Assembly: GCF_003937825.1 (NCBI RefSeq)
Contig: NZ_RSFW01000007.1
Span: 62,001 to 126,000 of the forward strand
Reading direction: 5' to 3'
Length of the DNA stretch: 64,000 nt
Source of the DNA: Mesobacillus subterraneus
GTDB taxonomy: Bacteria; Bacillota; Bacilli; Bacillales; Cytobacillaceae
A program made the translations under genes and the position numbers. The notes beneath the pieces were generated by a model, which worked only from the letters and a program-made list of their open reading frames with translations, was not told the DNA's origin and did not search any database. Below, piece by piece: positions 42,013-51,331 of this stretch (its first letter is position 1; each line of letters starts with the position of its first letter).

Positions 42013-42750
42013 ATGAGTAGTTTGATGAGTGCTAGTTTTGATGATTTGCTTTCTGCGGCGATTGAGGAGACGTCTGGGCGTTTTCACTTTTATAAGGCGC
42101 TGTTGGAGCTTGAGCTAGTGGTGATTGGGACGGTTGGAGATGATGAAACGCTGAACTTGAAGTATATCGAGGAGAATGGGGAGCTTGTGCTGCCTGCTTT
42201 TACGAGCTGGGAGAAGTTCGATTCGATCATCAAGTCAGGGTATCCATATATAAAGATTTCAACGGATTTGCTTCTGGAGATGGCGGGAACGGAGATTCCA
42301 TGGGTTTTGAATCCTTTTACCGGAATGAGTAAGAAGATCATTCGTGAAGAGCTTGAGACGATGAAGGATGGCAGGATTCTGCACTATTTTTTCGAACAGT
42401 TGAACGACGAAGAGAAGGAACGGATTCTGATTGAGCAGATGGAGGAACTTCCAGAAGAGGTTCTGCGGTCATGTCTCAAGGAGTTCCCGGTTGTAAAGAA
42501 AGCTTACCTGGTAAACGTGTATGATCCTTCGGCTGCTGGACCGCCTTTCCCGTTGATGGCAGTGGATGCGGATGCAGTGGAAGAGGGGCTGGTCCGAGAG
42601 CTGTTTGACGGGATAAACCAGCAGACAGAACGCCAGGTCGAAGTAATGATTCTTGATGAGACGTTCCCGCTGGCGAACGCCATTGTCGAACATGCGAGGC
42701 CGTTCTATTTTCGTGATTCAGTGGATGAATTAAGAAAGATGTTTGAGTAG
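42013..42750 (+). CDS. SseB-family protein
   Basis: Start at ATG 42013 behind GGGAGTGG (an earlier in-frame ATG at 41989 has no site). 245 residues with an SseB N-terminal-like domain (RFHFYKALLELELVVIGTVG, then LVLPAFTSWEKFDSI) and an SseB C-terminal-like domain (SCLKEFPVVKKAYLVNVYDP). In Bacillus, SseB-like proteins occur close to WXG/LXG-type toxin genes; the role is unclear. It ends 11 bases before the toxin-like gene, so the two form an operon. Confidence 0.78.
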   Translation: MSSLMSASFDDLLSAAIEETSGRFHFYKALLELELVVIGTVGDDETLNLKYIEENGELVLPAFTSWEKFDSIIKSGYPYIKISTDLLLEMAGTEIPWVLNPFTGMSKKIIREELETMKDGRILHYFFEQLNDEEKERILIEQMEELPEEVLRSCLKEFPVVKKAYLVNVYDPSAAGPPFPLMAVDADAVEEGLVRELFDGINQQTERQVEVMILDETFPLANAIVEHARPFYFRDSVDELRKMFE

Positions 42751-42761
42751 GAGGTCGCCGA

Positions 42762-44006
42762 GTGTCGAAGATTGATGTGAAGGTAAAGAAGGTGAAGGCG
42801 GCAAACAAGGACCTGATCAGTCTGTCCTCCCGGGTGGAGGGTGTGGAGAACCGGATTTCGTCCATAAAGGGTCAGATCGATAGCCGGATCGCCAGCCGCA
42901 AGAACATAGGACGGAACTTGAATGAAGCAGCAGCCAAAGCGAGAGAAGCCGAAAAGAAACTGGGAAAACTGCATCAGTTCGTTGATGTATCGATGGATTT
43001 GTATGTGAAAGCCGATCAGAAGACGGATCGGTTGAAGGAACCAGGGAAGAAGTCGATCTGGGACAGCCTGAAATCTGCGTTCGGAACGGCAGCCGACGTT
43101 GTTGGCGGGTTCCGCAAAGGGTTGACCGAAGCCGTTATTTCAACCGTTGATGGGATTTGGAACGCTGTCACCCACCCGATTGAGACTGCGAAGGGAGTTG
43201 TCTATGCAGTAAGTCATCCAATGGAAACTGCCAAAAGCATCTGGAAGTCGATCTCCGACTCCTGGAAGAACGACGTCATAAACGGCGACGCCAAAAGCCG
43301 ATCGCAGTGGTTTGGCCGTGCAGTAGGAGAAGTCGCCCTGGCGATCATCGGAACCAAAGGCGTCGACAAGGCCGTGAAGATGGCCAAAGGGGCTAAGGTT
43401 GTGAAGGAAGATGGGGGAATTAGGGTAGTTAAGCCGGAGACTTTGGAGAAAAAGGGCGGCGGAGTTTCCGTAGAGAAACGTGTGACTCCTGAGACGAGAG
43501 GCAGCGGAGTAGGGGTTGGAAAACGGGAGGTTCCTCAGAGGATAGACAGTAAAGAGGTAATTGGAGATAATGTTGTTAAGGAAACTGGTAAAAGTGAAAA
43601 CATTAGTCCTTCAGAAATTGCTAGAAGTTGGCAAGGGCAGGGTGCCTATCCTGGTATTGATAAATATAGGGATATAACATTGAAAAAAGGAACCATAATC
43701 TACAGGGGAGAACCATATGGATCTGAATATTTCACTACAGGCCGTTCTATACAAAGGGCTAGGAATGATGCAACAGTCTTGTTTGAAGGGTTGCAAGTGC
43801 AAAGGCATCCCCAATTTGGTTATAGGCCCGGAATGACAGCATATGTTGTAGATGATGATATAGCTGCAGCATTTGGAATTACTAAGGCAAATCCGCAATA
43901 CGGTCCTGGAAATTTGCCACAAATGTTTGTTCCGGATGCAAACGTATTAATCGAGCAGGGGATTCTTAAACCAATCCACTCACAACGTCTAACAAATTTT
44001 AAGTAA
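42762..44006 (+). CDS. Polymorphic toxin with coiled-coil N-terminus and TNT-like C-terminal domain
   Basis: GTG start 42762, six bases after GGAGGT. 414 residues: an N-terminal coiled coil (about 1-80), a hydrophobic pretoxin-type segment with repeated GIWNAVTHPIETAKG and VSHPMETAKSIWKSISDSW, a variable linker (215-285), and a C-terminal domain from about 300. That end has TLKKGTIIYRGEPYGSEYF with Arg315 and GPGNLPQMF with Gln387, which would correspond to the catalytic Arg and Gln of TNT-type NAD glycohydrolases; an ART fold is the alternative. Codon use turns more AT-rich in the last 130 codons, as expected for an exchanged toxin tip. No signal peptide; type VII export is inferred. Confidence 0.7.
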   Translation: MSKIDVKVKKVKAANKDLISLSSRVEGVENRISSIKGQIDSRIASRKNIGRNLNEAAAKAREAEKKLGKLHQFVDVSMDLYVKADQKTDRLKEPGKKSIWDSLKSAFGTAADVVGGFRKGLTEAVISTVDGIWNAVTHPIETAKGVVYAVSHPMETAKSIWKSISDSWKNDVINGDAKSRSQWFGRAVGEVALAIIGTKGVDKAVKMAKGAKVVKEDGGIRVVKPETLEKKGGGVSVEKRVTPETRGSGVGVGKREVPQRIDSKEVIGDNVVKETGKSENISPSEIARSWQGQGAYPGIDKYRDITLKKGTIIYRGEPYGSEYFTTGRSIQRARNDATVLFEGLQVQRHPQFGYRPGMTAYVVDDDIAAAFGITKANPQYGPGNLPQMFVPDANVLIEQGILKPIHSQRLTNFK

Positions 44007-44023
44007 TAATGGAGAGAAAAAGA

Positions 44024-44425
44024 ATGATTGAGAAAATAACAGGTTCAATAATATTAGATAATGAAAATATAGTTTTAAGCTCAGGAATGTCTTATGAGAC
44101 TTTTTTGAATACTCCTTTGTACAAGGGAGGAATTGTGGATAAAAATTACTCATTAAAAGATACACAAGAAATTAGTGGGAAAGGATTTCTGGTAACATTA
44201 TTTTTTAATGAAGGAAAACTCAAGGAGGTACATTTATCAGAAGTAATTAATGGACTCTCTTGGGATAATTGGTCAGAAGATGTTGAGATGACAAAGAAAG
44301 AAAGTCATGACCAATGGTTGTCAACTATATTAGGAGAAGAACCTTATATTTATTCTTGGGGGCAAGTTGAGTCTGTCTTTGATAAGAAAGGTTGTGTTAG
44401 TTCGATTATTATTAGGTATTATTAA
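44024..44425 (+). CDS. Candidate immunity protein for the upstream toxin
   Basis: Start at ATG 44024, eight bases after GGAGAG. 133 residues, acidic, with no signal or TM: FLNTPLYKGGIVDKNYSLKD in the first half, LVTLFFNEGKLKEVHLSEVI in the middle and WGQVESVFDKKGCVSSIIIRY at the end. No family recognised. It directly follows the toxin gene by 17 bases and shares its AT-rich composition, the usual place for the cognate immunity gene. Binding to the toxin is inference. Confidence 0.65.
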   Translation: MIEKITGSIILDNENIVLSSGMSYETFLNTPLYKGGIVDKNYSLKDTQEISGKGFLVTLFFNEGKLKEVHLSEVINGLSWDNWSEDVEMTKKESHDQWLSTILGEEPYIYSWGQVESVFDKKGCVSSIIIRYY

Positions 44426-44441
44426 TACTATTCTCTTAAAG

Positions 44442-44508
44442 CACTGGGACGGTTCTCGCGTATTAGTAGCACTAGCTACTTAAAACAGGAGAACTGTCCC
44501 TCTGTTTA
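44442..44508 (+). repeat. Dispersed hairpin element downstream of the immunity gene
   Basis: CACTGGGACGGTTCTCGCG at the left, CAGGAGAACTGTCCCTCTG at the right; inner AGTAGC/GCTACT arms pair. It is the likely terminator of the toxin operon. Confidence 0.85.
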
Positions 44509-44626
44509 TTCACCTATAAAATAGGTGGTGAAATTGATAGATATGGCCTTCTGGTGGAAGATACACTTCTCCCGTTATTGATGGTAGGTAGGATTATTAA
44601 AGATTCTATCGACTTTTTCCTTAACT

Positions 44627-44929
44627 TTGAAGAGAAGATGTGATCAAAATGATCCGAACAGCTATTATTTCCAACAAAATCTAGCGTTTCCCGGGGATCT
44701 GGCTAAAAAGTTAATTCAGAGAGTTATGATTGCTGCAAATAATGGGGAGTTGTTGAAAATGGAGTTGGTTCCTTCGTTATTATCTATTTGGACGGGGGAA
44801 AAAGTGCCTGGAGATTATCATACAACCATTAATGCAAGCAATTATAAGGATTTTATTGATTTTATAGATGGACTTTCCCTTAAAAAATGGGAAAGAGGAC
44901 AAAAATACTTTTACGGACATAGGCTTTAA
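44627..44929 (+). CDS. Possible orphan or remnant immunity-type protein
   Basis: An open frame of 100 codons from TTG 44627 with only a modest upstream site. The C-terminal half (MELVPSLLSIWTGEKVPGDY, then NASNYKDFIDFIDGLSLKKW) looks like genuine protein; HLSEVINGLSWDNW in the adjacent immunity candidate has a similar ending. It may be a 5'-truncated or orphan immunity gene left from an older toxin cassette. Low certainty on start and function. Confidence 0.45.
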   Translation: MKRRCDQNDPNSYYFQQNLAFPGDLAKKLIQRVMIAANNGELLKMELVPSLLSIWTGEKVPGDYHTTINASNYKDFIDFIDGLSLKKWERGQKYFYGHRL

Positions 44930-44972
44930 ATAATTTTTGTTTTTACAAGATTTTCGACTGGAGAAATAAAAC

Positions 44973-45002
44973 AAAGGGTGGAACTATTGTTCCACCCTTA
45001 TT
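44973..45002. terminator. Bidirectional terminator before the DUF805 stop
   Basis: AAGGGTGGAAC pairs with GTTCCACCCTT over a 4-base loop. Confidence 0.8.
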
Positions 45003-45004
45003 AC

Positions 45005-45388
45005 TTAACTATTTAGTTGCAAATCTCCATCTTTATCGTCAATTGCCTGCTTAGGATTAGGTCCATATTTATTTTCACCATTGACGCTATCAAAACATAG
45101 GAACACCAATAAAACGATTCCTCCGGCAATCGGGATTAAACTGATCAATTGCCACCATCCACTTCTCCCAGTATCATGAAGTCGTCTTGCAGTAACAGCT
45201 AAGGATGGAACGATAACAGCTAAATTATAGATGACAAGTAGATAACCAAATAATTCTACAAATTCACCCAAAAAACTTAAAGCAAACAAGATTATAGTAT
45301 TAAACAATGCAAATATCCAGTACTCTTTTCTTCTAGCTCTGCCTGTAAAATCCGCATACTGCTTGAATGGTTTTAGATACCAATACAT
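45005..45388 (-). CDS. DUF805 membrane protein
   Basis: Start at ATG 45388 (MYWYLKPFKQY) behind GAGGAGGAATT; the frame is open 18 codons further. 127 residues with the DUF805 hallmarks YADFTGRARRKEYWIFALFN and VTARRLHDTGRSGWWQLI and four membrane helices. Function unknown; common in bacteria near prophages or envelope genes. Stands alone between terminators. Confidence 0.9.
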   Translation of the reverse strand: MYWYLKPFKQYADFTGRARRKEYWIFALFNTIILFALSFLGEFVELFGYLLVIYNLAVIVPSLAVTARRLHDTGRSGWWQLISLIPIAGGIVLLVFLCFDSVNGENKYGPNPKQAIDDKDGDLQLNS

Positions 45389-45675
45389 ACAATTCCTCCT
45401 CAATTCAATTCCTATATGGTTATTATCGTAATTATTAAACATTTGTTTAATTTTGTAAAATAATTAGACTTGCTAAATTATGAATGATTTATTAAATCTT
45501 GTGATTGATATATGGACTTACACAACAAATGGATAACCTAAAAGGGAAAGCCTCTAGCGAAAGCCGATCATGTAGACCGATTTCTTTACTGGAGTCATAT
45601 CAATTTTTTACATTCATAGAATCTTACCAATATAATTGGTATCATGGTAAAAAAAGCATGTAGAGGTATATAAAT

Positions 45676-46032
45676 GTGTTAGTATTCTTAATTCATATTT
45701 TAATAAGTTTCATGGTGTTAGCAATAACATTGGTTCCAGCACAAATAGTAGAAATGAAGAGTAGTACCCTGAAAAACATCGTTGGCATATCTGGATTATT
45801 AGGGATTATTTTAGTAGGTACAGGTATTTTCATTGGAGTAGGGGAAGCCCTACATGCATATCTTTATATAACATTTACAATACAATTGATTGTTCTATGT
45901 CTTTTCTTTTTAATCTACCGTCTTTTCAAAAAGGTGGGGCATTCAAAATTTATTAATATCTGTTCAATTTGCTTAGTCATATTTAGTCATTTAACTTATG
46001 TTTACTACATTATCGCGAGTTTTTTGTATTAA
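45676..46032 (+). CDS. Small four-TM membrane protein
   Basis: GTG start 45676, with GAGGTATATAAAT upstream. 118 residues nearly all in four hydrophobic segments (LVFLIHILISFMVLAITLV, IVGISGLLGIILVGTGIFIG, LYITFTIQLIVLCLFFLIY and the last CSICLVIFSHLTYVYY). No family recognised. Monocistronic, followed by a dispersed repeat. Confidence 0.65.
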   Translation: MLVFLIHILISFMVLAITLVPAQIVEMKSSTLKNIVGISGLLGIILVGTGIFIGVGEALHAYLYITFTIQLIVLCLFFLIYRLFKKVGHSKFINICSICLVIFSHLTYVYYIIASFLY

Positions 46033-46153
46033 TACAAACATCTTTAGATTTTAAAAAATCCTGATGTGGAATCGTGTTAATGGCGGAATTTATCGTTCGT
46101 AAAATTACGACATTTATAGTTCAAATTTTTGTCCAAAAGGGGGAAGCCAAGGA

Positions 46154-46224
46154 CACCAAGGGGACGGTTCTCGCGTTTTAATAGCCCTCGCTACTTAAAA
46201 CAGTAGAACCGTCCCTCTGTTTTT
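46154..46224 (+). repeat. Dispersed hairpin element, well-preserved copy
   Basis: CAAGGGGACGGTTCTCGCG at the left and CAGTAGAACCGTCCCTCTG at the right, then GTTTTT; the inner arms TTTTAA/TTAAAA and AGC/GCT also pair. Confidence 0.9.
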
Positions 46225-46247
46225 GCTGCCCATTGACCTAATCAAGA

Positions 46248-46282
46248 GAAGCCACACTTCTTTGCGAAGTATGGCTTCCTTT
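46248..46282. terminator. Terminator near the end of the chemoreceptor gene
   Basis: GAAGCCACACTTC pairs with GAAGTATGGCTTC with two mismatches; T-rich on the plus side. Confidence 0.65.
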
Positions 46283-46329
46283 CGTGAATTTTTTTATTAA
46301 TGGCTTTCAAAGAACAATGAAAGCTGTTA

Positions 46330-48336
46330 TCAAATTTTAAACTGTTTTATCAATGCAGCTAACTTGGTGCTGGATTCATTTAGCTCTATTGCAGATTGGG
46401 TGACTGAGCCTAACGCTCGTACCTGTTCATCAGTAGATGCACTTACCTGTTCAGATGAGGCTGCGGATTGTTCTGCAACGGATGCGATGCTTTGAATGGA
46501 TGCCAGGACATCATCTTTTAGTTCATTGATATTGGCTACATCCGACTTTATTGTATCAATGGAATGTACAATATTATGAATGGTCTGTGAGATTTCATTA
46601 AAGGCAACTTCTGTATGGCTGACTGCTTCGTTTTGTAAATGAGAAATTTTTAGGGTTTGCTCCATTTCCTTCACGACAGTTTTGGTTTCGTTTTCAATAG
46701 AGGATATCGTGATCTTAACCTGCTGTGCCGCTTTTGCCGACTGCTCCGCCAGTTTTCGGACTTCCTCTGCCACAACGGCAAAACCTCTTCCACTGTCTCC
46801 AGCCCTTGCTGCCTCAATACTTGCATTTAAAGCAAGAAGATTGGTCTGTTCGGAAATTTCCGTTATGGAATGGATAACCTGTTCTATTTCTTGAACTTTT
46901 GAAGCCAGCTTGTTAATGACATTGCCTACATTCTTAATGACTCCATCACTTTCTCCGGTACTATGCCTAAGGGACTTCATTTGTTCAAGTCCTTGTTGAT
47001 TTGTTCGCTCCGCTTGTCTCGATAGTCCTGTCATCTGATCCATGCTTTCCTGAACTTTTTCAATTTGAAGAGACAGGCTTACAGTACGATTATTTGCTTC
47101 ATCAGAATCCTGAGCTTGCTGTGTAGCTCCTGCAGCCACCTCACCAATCGCTTTGGCAACTTCCTCGCTAGCAGCGATGGTTTCTTCAGCTACTGCCGTT
47201 AAATTCGAAGCAGAATCATTGACGCTTTCAACAGAATTATCTACAGATGAAATGAGTGTACGCATATTCTCAACCATCACATTGAAGTGTTCGGTAAGCT
47301 GGCCGGTTTCATCCTTAGAATTTGCCACTACATTAACGGTCAGGTCACCTTGAGCAACCTTCTGGACTTGGCTATTCAACAAAGTAATCGGATTGGCTAT
47401 ACTTCTTGCCAGGAAATAGGTAATGGCAAGACTAGCGAAAACTGTCAATGAAGCTATGATTAGAATCAAATTCCTTAGCTTTTGTGCACTTGCCAATAAT
47501 TCGTTGGTTTCATACACCATTCCAATTTTCCAATTTGTCTGGTTCAGGGTTTGGTAAAATAGCTGTTTTTCTGTTTTACTTTCCTCGAATATAGTAAAAC
47601 CAGCACCCTTTTCTGCCAAAACTGAGAAATATGGTTTCTCACTTAAATCCTTGCCCTGTTCTTTCGGATGGACCATGGCCATTCCATTACTGTCCAAAAG
47701 CAATGAGTATCCTTTATATCCTACTGCGGTCTTATTAATCATTTCTGACAAACCTGATAAGCTTAAATCTAATCCTACAACTCCCAGCACTTTCTTCGTT
47801 GCTGGATCAAAAACGGTTTTAACGACAGTAACCACGTATTCACCCGAACTGGCATCCAGGTATGGCTCTGTCCAAAGGGTTTTATCTGGTGATGTAAGAG
47901 CAGCTGTATACCATGGCCTTCCAGTAGGATCAAAGTCTGGCGGTAAATCAATAACCGGAGTCGTTTTGAATTGTTTTGTTTCAGCCCCGACGTAAATAAC
48001 AGCTACGTTTTGATTGAGTCCCATGAAGTTCTCGAAATCACTACTTACAATAGGCCAGTATGATTCAATGCCTGTTTGTTCGTTTTGCTTCACTTCTTTT
48101 AAATATTCAACTATACGGTTATCTTTGCTGTATCGGTCGACTGTACTGCCGTAAAAGTTAAGATAAAGGTCAATGTTGCTCTTTAGATTGTCAATTTGAG
48201 ATGTTGAGCTGGTATTTACATTAGATAGAATTTCTCTTTTCGTTTGAAAATACGTTAGTGCCGAGATTCCCATTAGCGTGATTGCAATTAGCACGCTCAT
48301 TGTAAGCATAATCTTGGTTTGAATTTTCTTAAACAT
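46330..48336 (-). CDS. Methyl-accepting chemotaxis protein with dCache sensor
   Basis: 668 residues. TM1 at about 10-30, an extracellular dCache_1 domain (residues 35-280, with [20 protein letters not shown] and [12 protein letters not shown]), TM2 near 287-309, a HAMP domain ([20 protein letters not shown]) and a long cytoplasmic signalling coil. The hairpin tip [20 protein letters not shown] then [15 protein letters not shown] is the CheA/CheW contact site. It directs chemotaxis to an unknown ligand, typically amino or organic acids for dCache. GGGGGCAAAAGG precedes the ATG. Monocistronic. Confidence 0.92.
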   Translation of the reverse strand: MFKKIQTKIMLTMSVLIAITLMGISALTYFQTKREILSNVNTSSTSQIDNLKSNIDLYLNFYGSTVDRYSKDNRIVEYLKEVKQNEQTGIESYWPIVSSDFENFMGLNQNVAVIYVGAETKQFKTTPVIDLPPDFDPTGRPWYTAALTSPDKTLWTEPYLDASSGEYVVTVVKTVFDPATKKVLGVVGLDLSLSGLSEMINKTAVGYKGYSLLLDSNGMAMVHPKEQGKDLSEKPYFSVLAEKGAGFTIFEESKTEKQLFYQTLNQTNWKIGMVYETNELLASAQKLRNLILIIASLTVFASLAITYFLARSIANPITLLNSQVQKVAQGDLTVNVVANSKDETGQLTEHFNVMVENMRTLISSVDNSVESVNDSASNLTAVAEETIAASEEVAKAIGEVAAGATQQAQDSDEANNRTVSLSLQIEKVQESMDQMTGLSRQAERTNQQGLEQMKSLRHSTGESDGVIKNVGNVINKLASKVQEIEQVIHSITEISEQTNLLALNASIEAARAGDSGRGFAVVAEEVRKLAEQSAKAAQQVKITISSIENETKTVVKEMEQTLKISHLQNEAVSHTEVAFNEISQTIHNIVHSIDTIKSDVANINELKDDVLASIQSIASVAEQSAASSEQVSASTDEQVRALGSVTQSAIELNESSTKLAALIKQFKI

Positions 48337-48602
48337 CCTTTTGCCCCCAGTCCCTTTTTCAAAAACAATTTCTTGTTTATTTATCGGTACAAAAGGAAGA
48401 GAATTTATAATTTAAATACTTGTAAAATAATACAGTACTTTCTAACTTATACTCTAATTAGGAATTTTCTAATTTTAAGTGTTTAATTGGATGTGAGATC
48501 TTTAATCTCTTTTTCTGACTCATGGAAACTTCTCCTTTAAATGTTTTCCTTGTTGATTTAAACTAATTTCATTAACCAAGTTGTAAGAAATGAAGTGATA
48601 AA

Positions 48603-49238
48603 ATGAAACTTAAAATTCGGATTCCCTTTTTTATTGTAGGACTTATCGTTTTTAGTTACGGTATCGCTGTGGCGATCAAGGTTAAGTACTTAGGGGTCCA
48701 TCCGTGGGATGTATTGAATATTGCACTTTATGATAAGTTTGGTTTATCAATCGGAACATGGAACGTGATTTTTGGTATCATGTTGGTTCTTGTAACGCTT
48801 TTAATTGATCGTACTTATGTTAATATTGGGACCTTTATTAATGCACTGATGGTTGGCACAATGGTTGACTTTTTTCTCTGGCTGGATTTTTTGCCCCAGG
48901 CTTTCACCCTCATGTTTGATGTTTTGGTACTGCTGCTTGGTATTGTGATCATGGGGATTGGAGGAGGAATGTATAATGCTGCTCGAATCGGATCAGGGCC
49001 AAGAGATGGATTTATGCTTGCGATTTCAGTTAAGCTTGGGTATTCAATCAGCAGAGTGCGAATGATCGTGGAGAGTATTGTGCTGGTGGTTGCCCTATTA
49101 CTGGGCGGGCCGGTCTTTATTTTTACATTTATATATACATTCATCCAGAGTCCTATTTTCCAGGCTGCTTACAAGATGTGCACAAAATGGATTGAAAAGT
49201 TATCTGGTTCAATAGATAAAGAGGTAATTTCAATGTAA
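48603..49238 (+). CDS. yczE: YczE-type membrane protein (YitT/YczE superfamily)
   Basis: 211 residues with about five helices and the YczE motif KYLGVHPWDVLNIALYDKFG near residue 29 and GPRDGFMLAIS near 139 (GGGMYNAARIGSGPRDG). AAATGAAGTG lies just before the ATG. Members are integral membrane proteins of unclear transport role in Bacillus. It stands alone behind the divergent chemoreceptor gene. Confidence 0.82.
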   Translation: MKLKIRIPFFIVGLIVFSYGIAVAIKVKYLGVHPWDVLNIALYDKFGLSIGTWNVIFGIMLVLVTLLIDRTYVNIGTFINALMVGTMVDFFLWLDFLPQAFTLMFDVLVLLLGIVIMGIGGGMYNAARIGSGPRDGFMLAISVKLGYSISRVRMIVESIVLVVALLLGGPVFIFTFIYTFIQSPIFQAAYKMCTKWIEKLSGSIDKEVISM

Positions 49239-49596
49239 TCACAGCCGTGCCTGGTTTTTCAAGAACTTCGAAAGGCTTACGAAAGACAGGGGACGGCTCT
49301 AAATGCGCGAAAAGAAGGCACAACGAGAGGTTTTTATCTCTGTTGTGCCTTTTGCTTTTTTGTGTTTTAGGTCTGACATCCTTTAAAGAATGAAGTCGCG
49401 GTCCTGGCCTGTAATTCAATGTCTCGTAAAATTCTTTGAGACAGTGGAACTATCTCCGGGGGGCGGGGGTGCTAGTACTCCAGATGAGAAGGGGGAGTTA
49501 TTTTTCCGAAAGATAAAAGATGTCCATTTTTCTAAAATTACCATATAGGTTTAAAACTCAATCATAAATGGATACACAAGGAATGGAGGGATAAAG
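49239..49596. other. Intergenic region with terminator and decayed repeats
   Basis: Terminator GGCACAACGAGAG/CTCTGTTGTGCC at about 49318-49350 with a T-run. Half copies of the dispersed element occur at 49283 (ACAGGGGACGGCTCT) and 49430 (GAGACAGTGGAACTATC). No gene. Confidence 0.55.
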
Positions 49597-50925
49597 ATGA
49601 AAATACTGATTATTGGCGGCGATGCAGCAGGGATGAGTGCTGCGATGCAAATGGTGCGAAACAGCTCTGGACATGAGATCACTGTGTTGGAAAAGGGAGG
49701 CGTGTATTCATACGGACAATGTGGCCTGCCTTATGTGATCAGTGGGAAGATTGAGTCCACGGATGAGTTAATCGCGCGGACTCAGTCTACTTTTAAAGAA
49801 AAGTATGGCATTGATGCCCGTGTATTTCATGAGGCCCAAATGGTAGATGCAAAAAATAAAGTGGTAAGTGGAATTAACCATAGTAATGGTGAAACGTTCA
49901 GCCTTCCATATGACCGCCTTCTGATTGCGACGGGTGTAAGTTCGGTCATTCCAAAGTGGGAGGGTGTGACACTCCCAGGCATTTTCTCATTAAAGACCAT
50001 CCCTGATGCAAAAGCGATTATGGATTTTCTGGAGAGAGATATACACAATGTGACCGTGATTGGCGGCGGATACATTGGACTTGAAATGGCCGAGAGTTTT
50101 GCGGAGCTCGGCAAGAAGGTAACGATCATCGAAAGAAATGAGCAATTGGCCAAAATATTTGATACAGATATGGCGGACCTGATTCATGAAGAAGCGGTAA
50201 AGCAAAACATTGTGTTGAAAATGGGTGAATCCGTGGAAGCATTCGGCGGAAGTGACCATGTGGAATCTGTAAAAACCGATAAAGGAGAGTATGAAACAGA
50301 TTTGGTGCTAGTCGCTGTGGGTGTAAAGCCCAATACTTCCTTTTTAGAAGGAACAGGAATCAAAACCAGTGTGAATGGTGCGATCCAGGTGAATGCCTAT
50401 ATGCAAACAAGTGTGGAGGATATCTACGCGGCAGGAGATTGTGCCACACAATATCACCGGGTAAAAGAAAAGGATGATCATGTCCCGTTGGGAACGCATG
50501 CCAATAAGCAAGGACAAATCGCCGGCTTGAACATAGTCGATGTACATAAAACCTTTAAAGGAATTGTCGGCACATCCATTATTAAGTTTTTCGACTTAAC
50601 CCTGGGGAGAACAGGACTATCCGAAACGGAGGCAAAAATAATGAACATCCCCTGTGGCTCTGTAACCATTACAGCAAATGATATCGCCGGTTATTATCCG
50701 GATGATAAAAAAATGAGATTGAAACTTGTCTACCATAAAGAGACACACAAGGTCCTTGGAGGGCAAATTATAGGAGAAAACGGCGTCGACAAACGAATCG
50801 ACGTACTAGCGACCGCCATCTTTCACTCCATGACAACCGAAGAACTGCTCGATTTAGACCTGGCATATGCTCCCCCATATAACGGCGTATGGGATCCCAT
50901 TCAGCAAGCGGCCAGGAGAGTATAG
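49597..50925 (+). CDS. cdr: CoA-disulfide reductase (FAD-dependent, pyridine-nucleotide disulfide family)
   Basis: 442 residues. FAD-binding IIGGDAAGMSAAMQ at 5-18, the redox Cys42 in SYGQCGLPY, NAD(P)-binding VIGGGYIGLEMAES near 151-164, the second FAD motif IYAAGDCA near 280 and the dimerisation domain at the C-terminus with AYAPPYNGVWDP. A single redox Cys in SXXXXC is the mark of CoADR and NADH oxidase-type enzymes. It would keep CoA, or bacillithiol-type thiols, reduced with NAD(P)H. No C-terminal rhodanese domain. Ribosome site GGAGGG. A dispersed hairpin overlaps the stop. Confidence 0.88.
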   Translation: MKILIIGGDAAGMSAAMQMVRNSSGHEITVLEKGGVYSYGQCGLPYVISGKIESTDELIARTQSTFKEKYGIDARVFHEAQMVDAKNKVVSGINHSNGETFSLPYDRLLIATGVSSVIPKWEGVTLPGIFSLKTIPDAKAIMDFLERDIHNVTVIGGGYIGLEMAESFAELGKKVTIIERNEQLAKIFDTDMADLIHEEAVKQNIVLKMGESVEAFGGSDHVESVKTDKGEYETDLVLVAVGVKPNTSFLEGTGIKTSVNGAIQVNAYMQTSVEDIYAAGDCATQYHRVKEKDDHVPLGTHANKQGQIAGLNIVDVHKTFKGIVGTSIIKFFDLTLGRTGLSETEAKIMNIPCGSVTITANDIAGYYPDDKKMRLKLVYHKETHKVLGGQIIGENGVDKRIDVLATAIFHSMTTEELLDLDLAYAPPYNGVWDPIQQAARRV

Positions 50926-51144
50926 AAACAGGGGGACGGTTCTCCTGTTTTTACCAATTATCTGTAGTGATAAACACAAGAGCCGTCCCGGTGTATAGTG
51001 GAAATGCAGGGACAGTTCCTAAAAAAGTACAGCGAAGCATGGGGACATACCCTGTGCTTCTTTTTACATGGGGTAAAGGTAAGGCCAGGGAATAAGTTGA
51101 AATATGTAATTTTTTGAGACGGCAGAGCCGTCCCTCTGTCGCGC
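50924..51144. repeat. Cluster of dispersed element arms after the CoA-disulfide reductase gene
   Basis: ACAGGGGGACGGTTCTCCTG (50938) faces CACAAGAGCCGTCCCGGTG (50975); a further GCAGGGACAGTTCC (51006) faces GGCAGAGCCGTCCCTCTG (51121). Two nested or adjacent decayed copies. The stop of the CoADR gene lies at the very left edge. Confidence 0.75.
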
Positions 51145-51331
51145 TGTATATTAAACTCGACAAAAAACCAGCAAATATTTAAAAATACAGAAAATTAAGA
51201 CTAGTACATAAACTAGTAGTTTAGTATAGTGATAATAGACTGAATTTTATTATATTTCAGTCTCTATTGTGCGAAAGGAGGACTATATTCTACTTATCTA
51301 TTTTTCTAAAAATCATTTGGGGAGGAAAAAC

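Noticed and set aside
31485-44929. The accessory island considered as a prophage or ICE
   Set aside because: No integrase, portal, capsid, relaxase or conjugation gene and no att-like repeats other than the 1-kb paralogous repeats.
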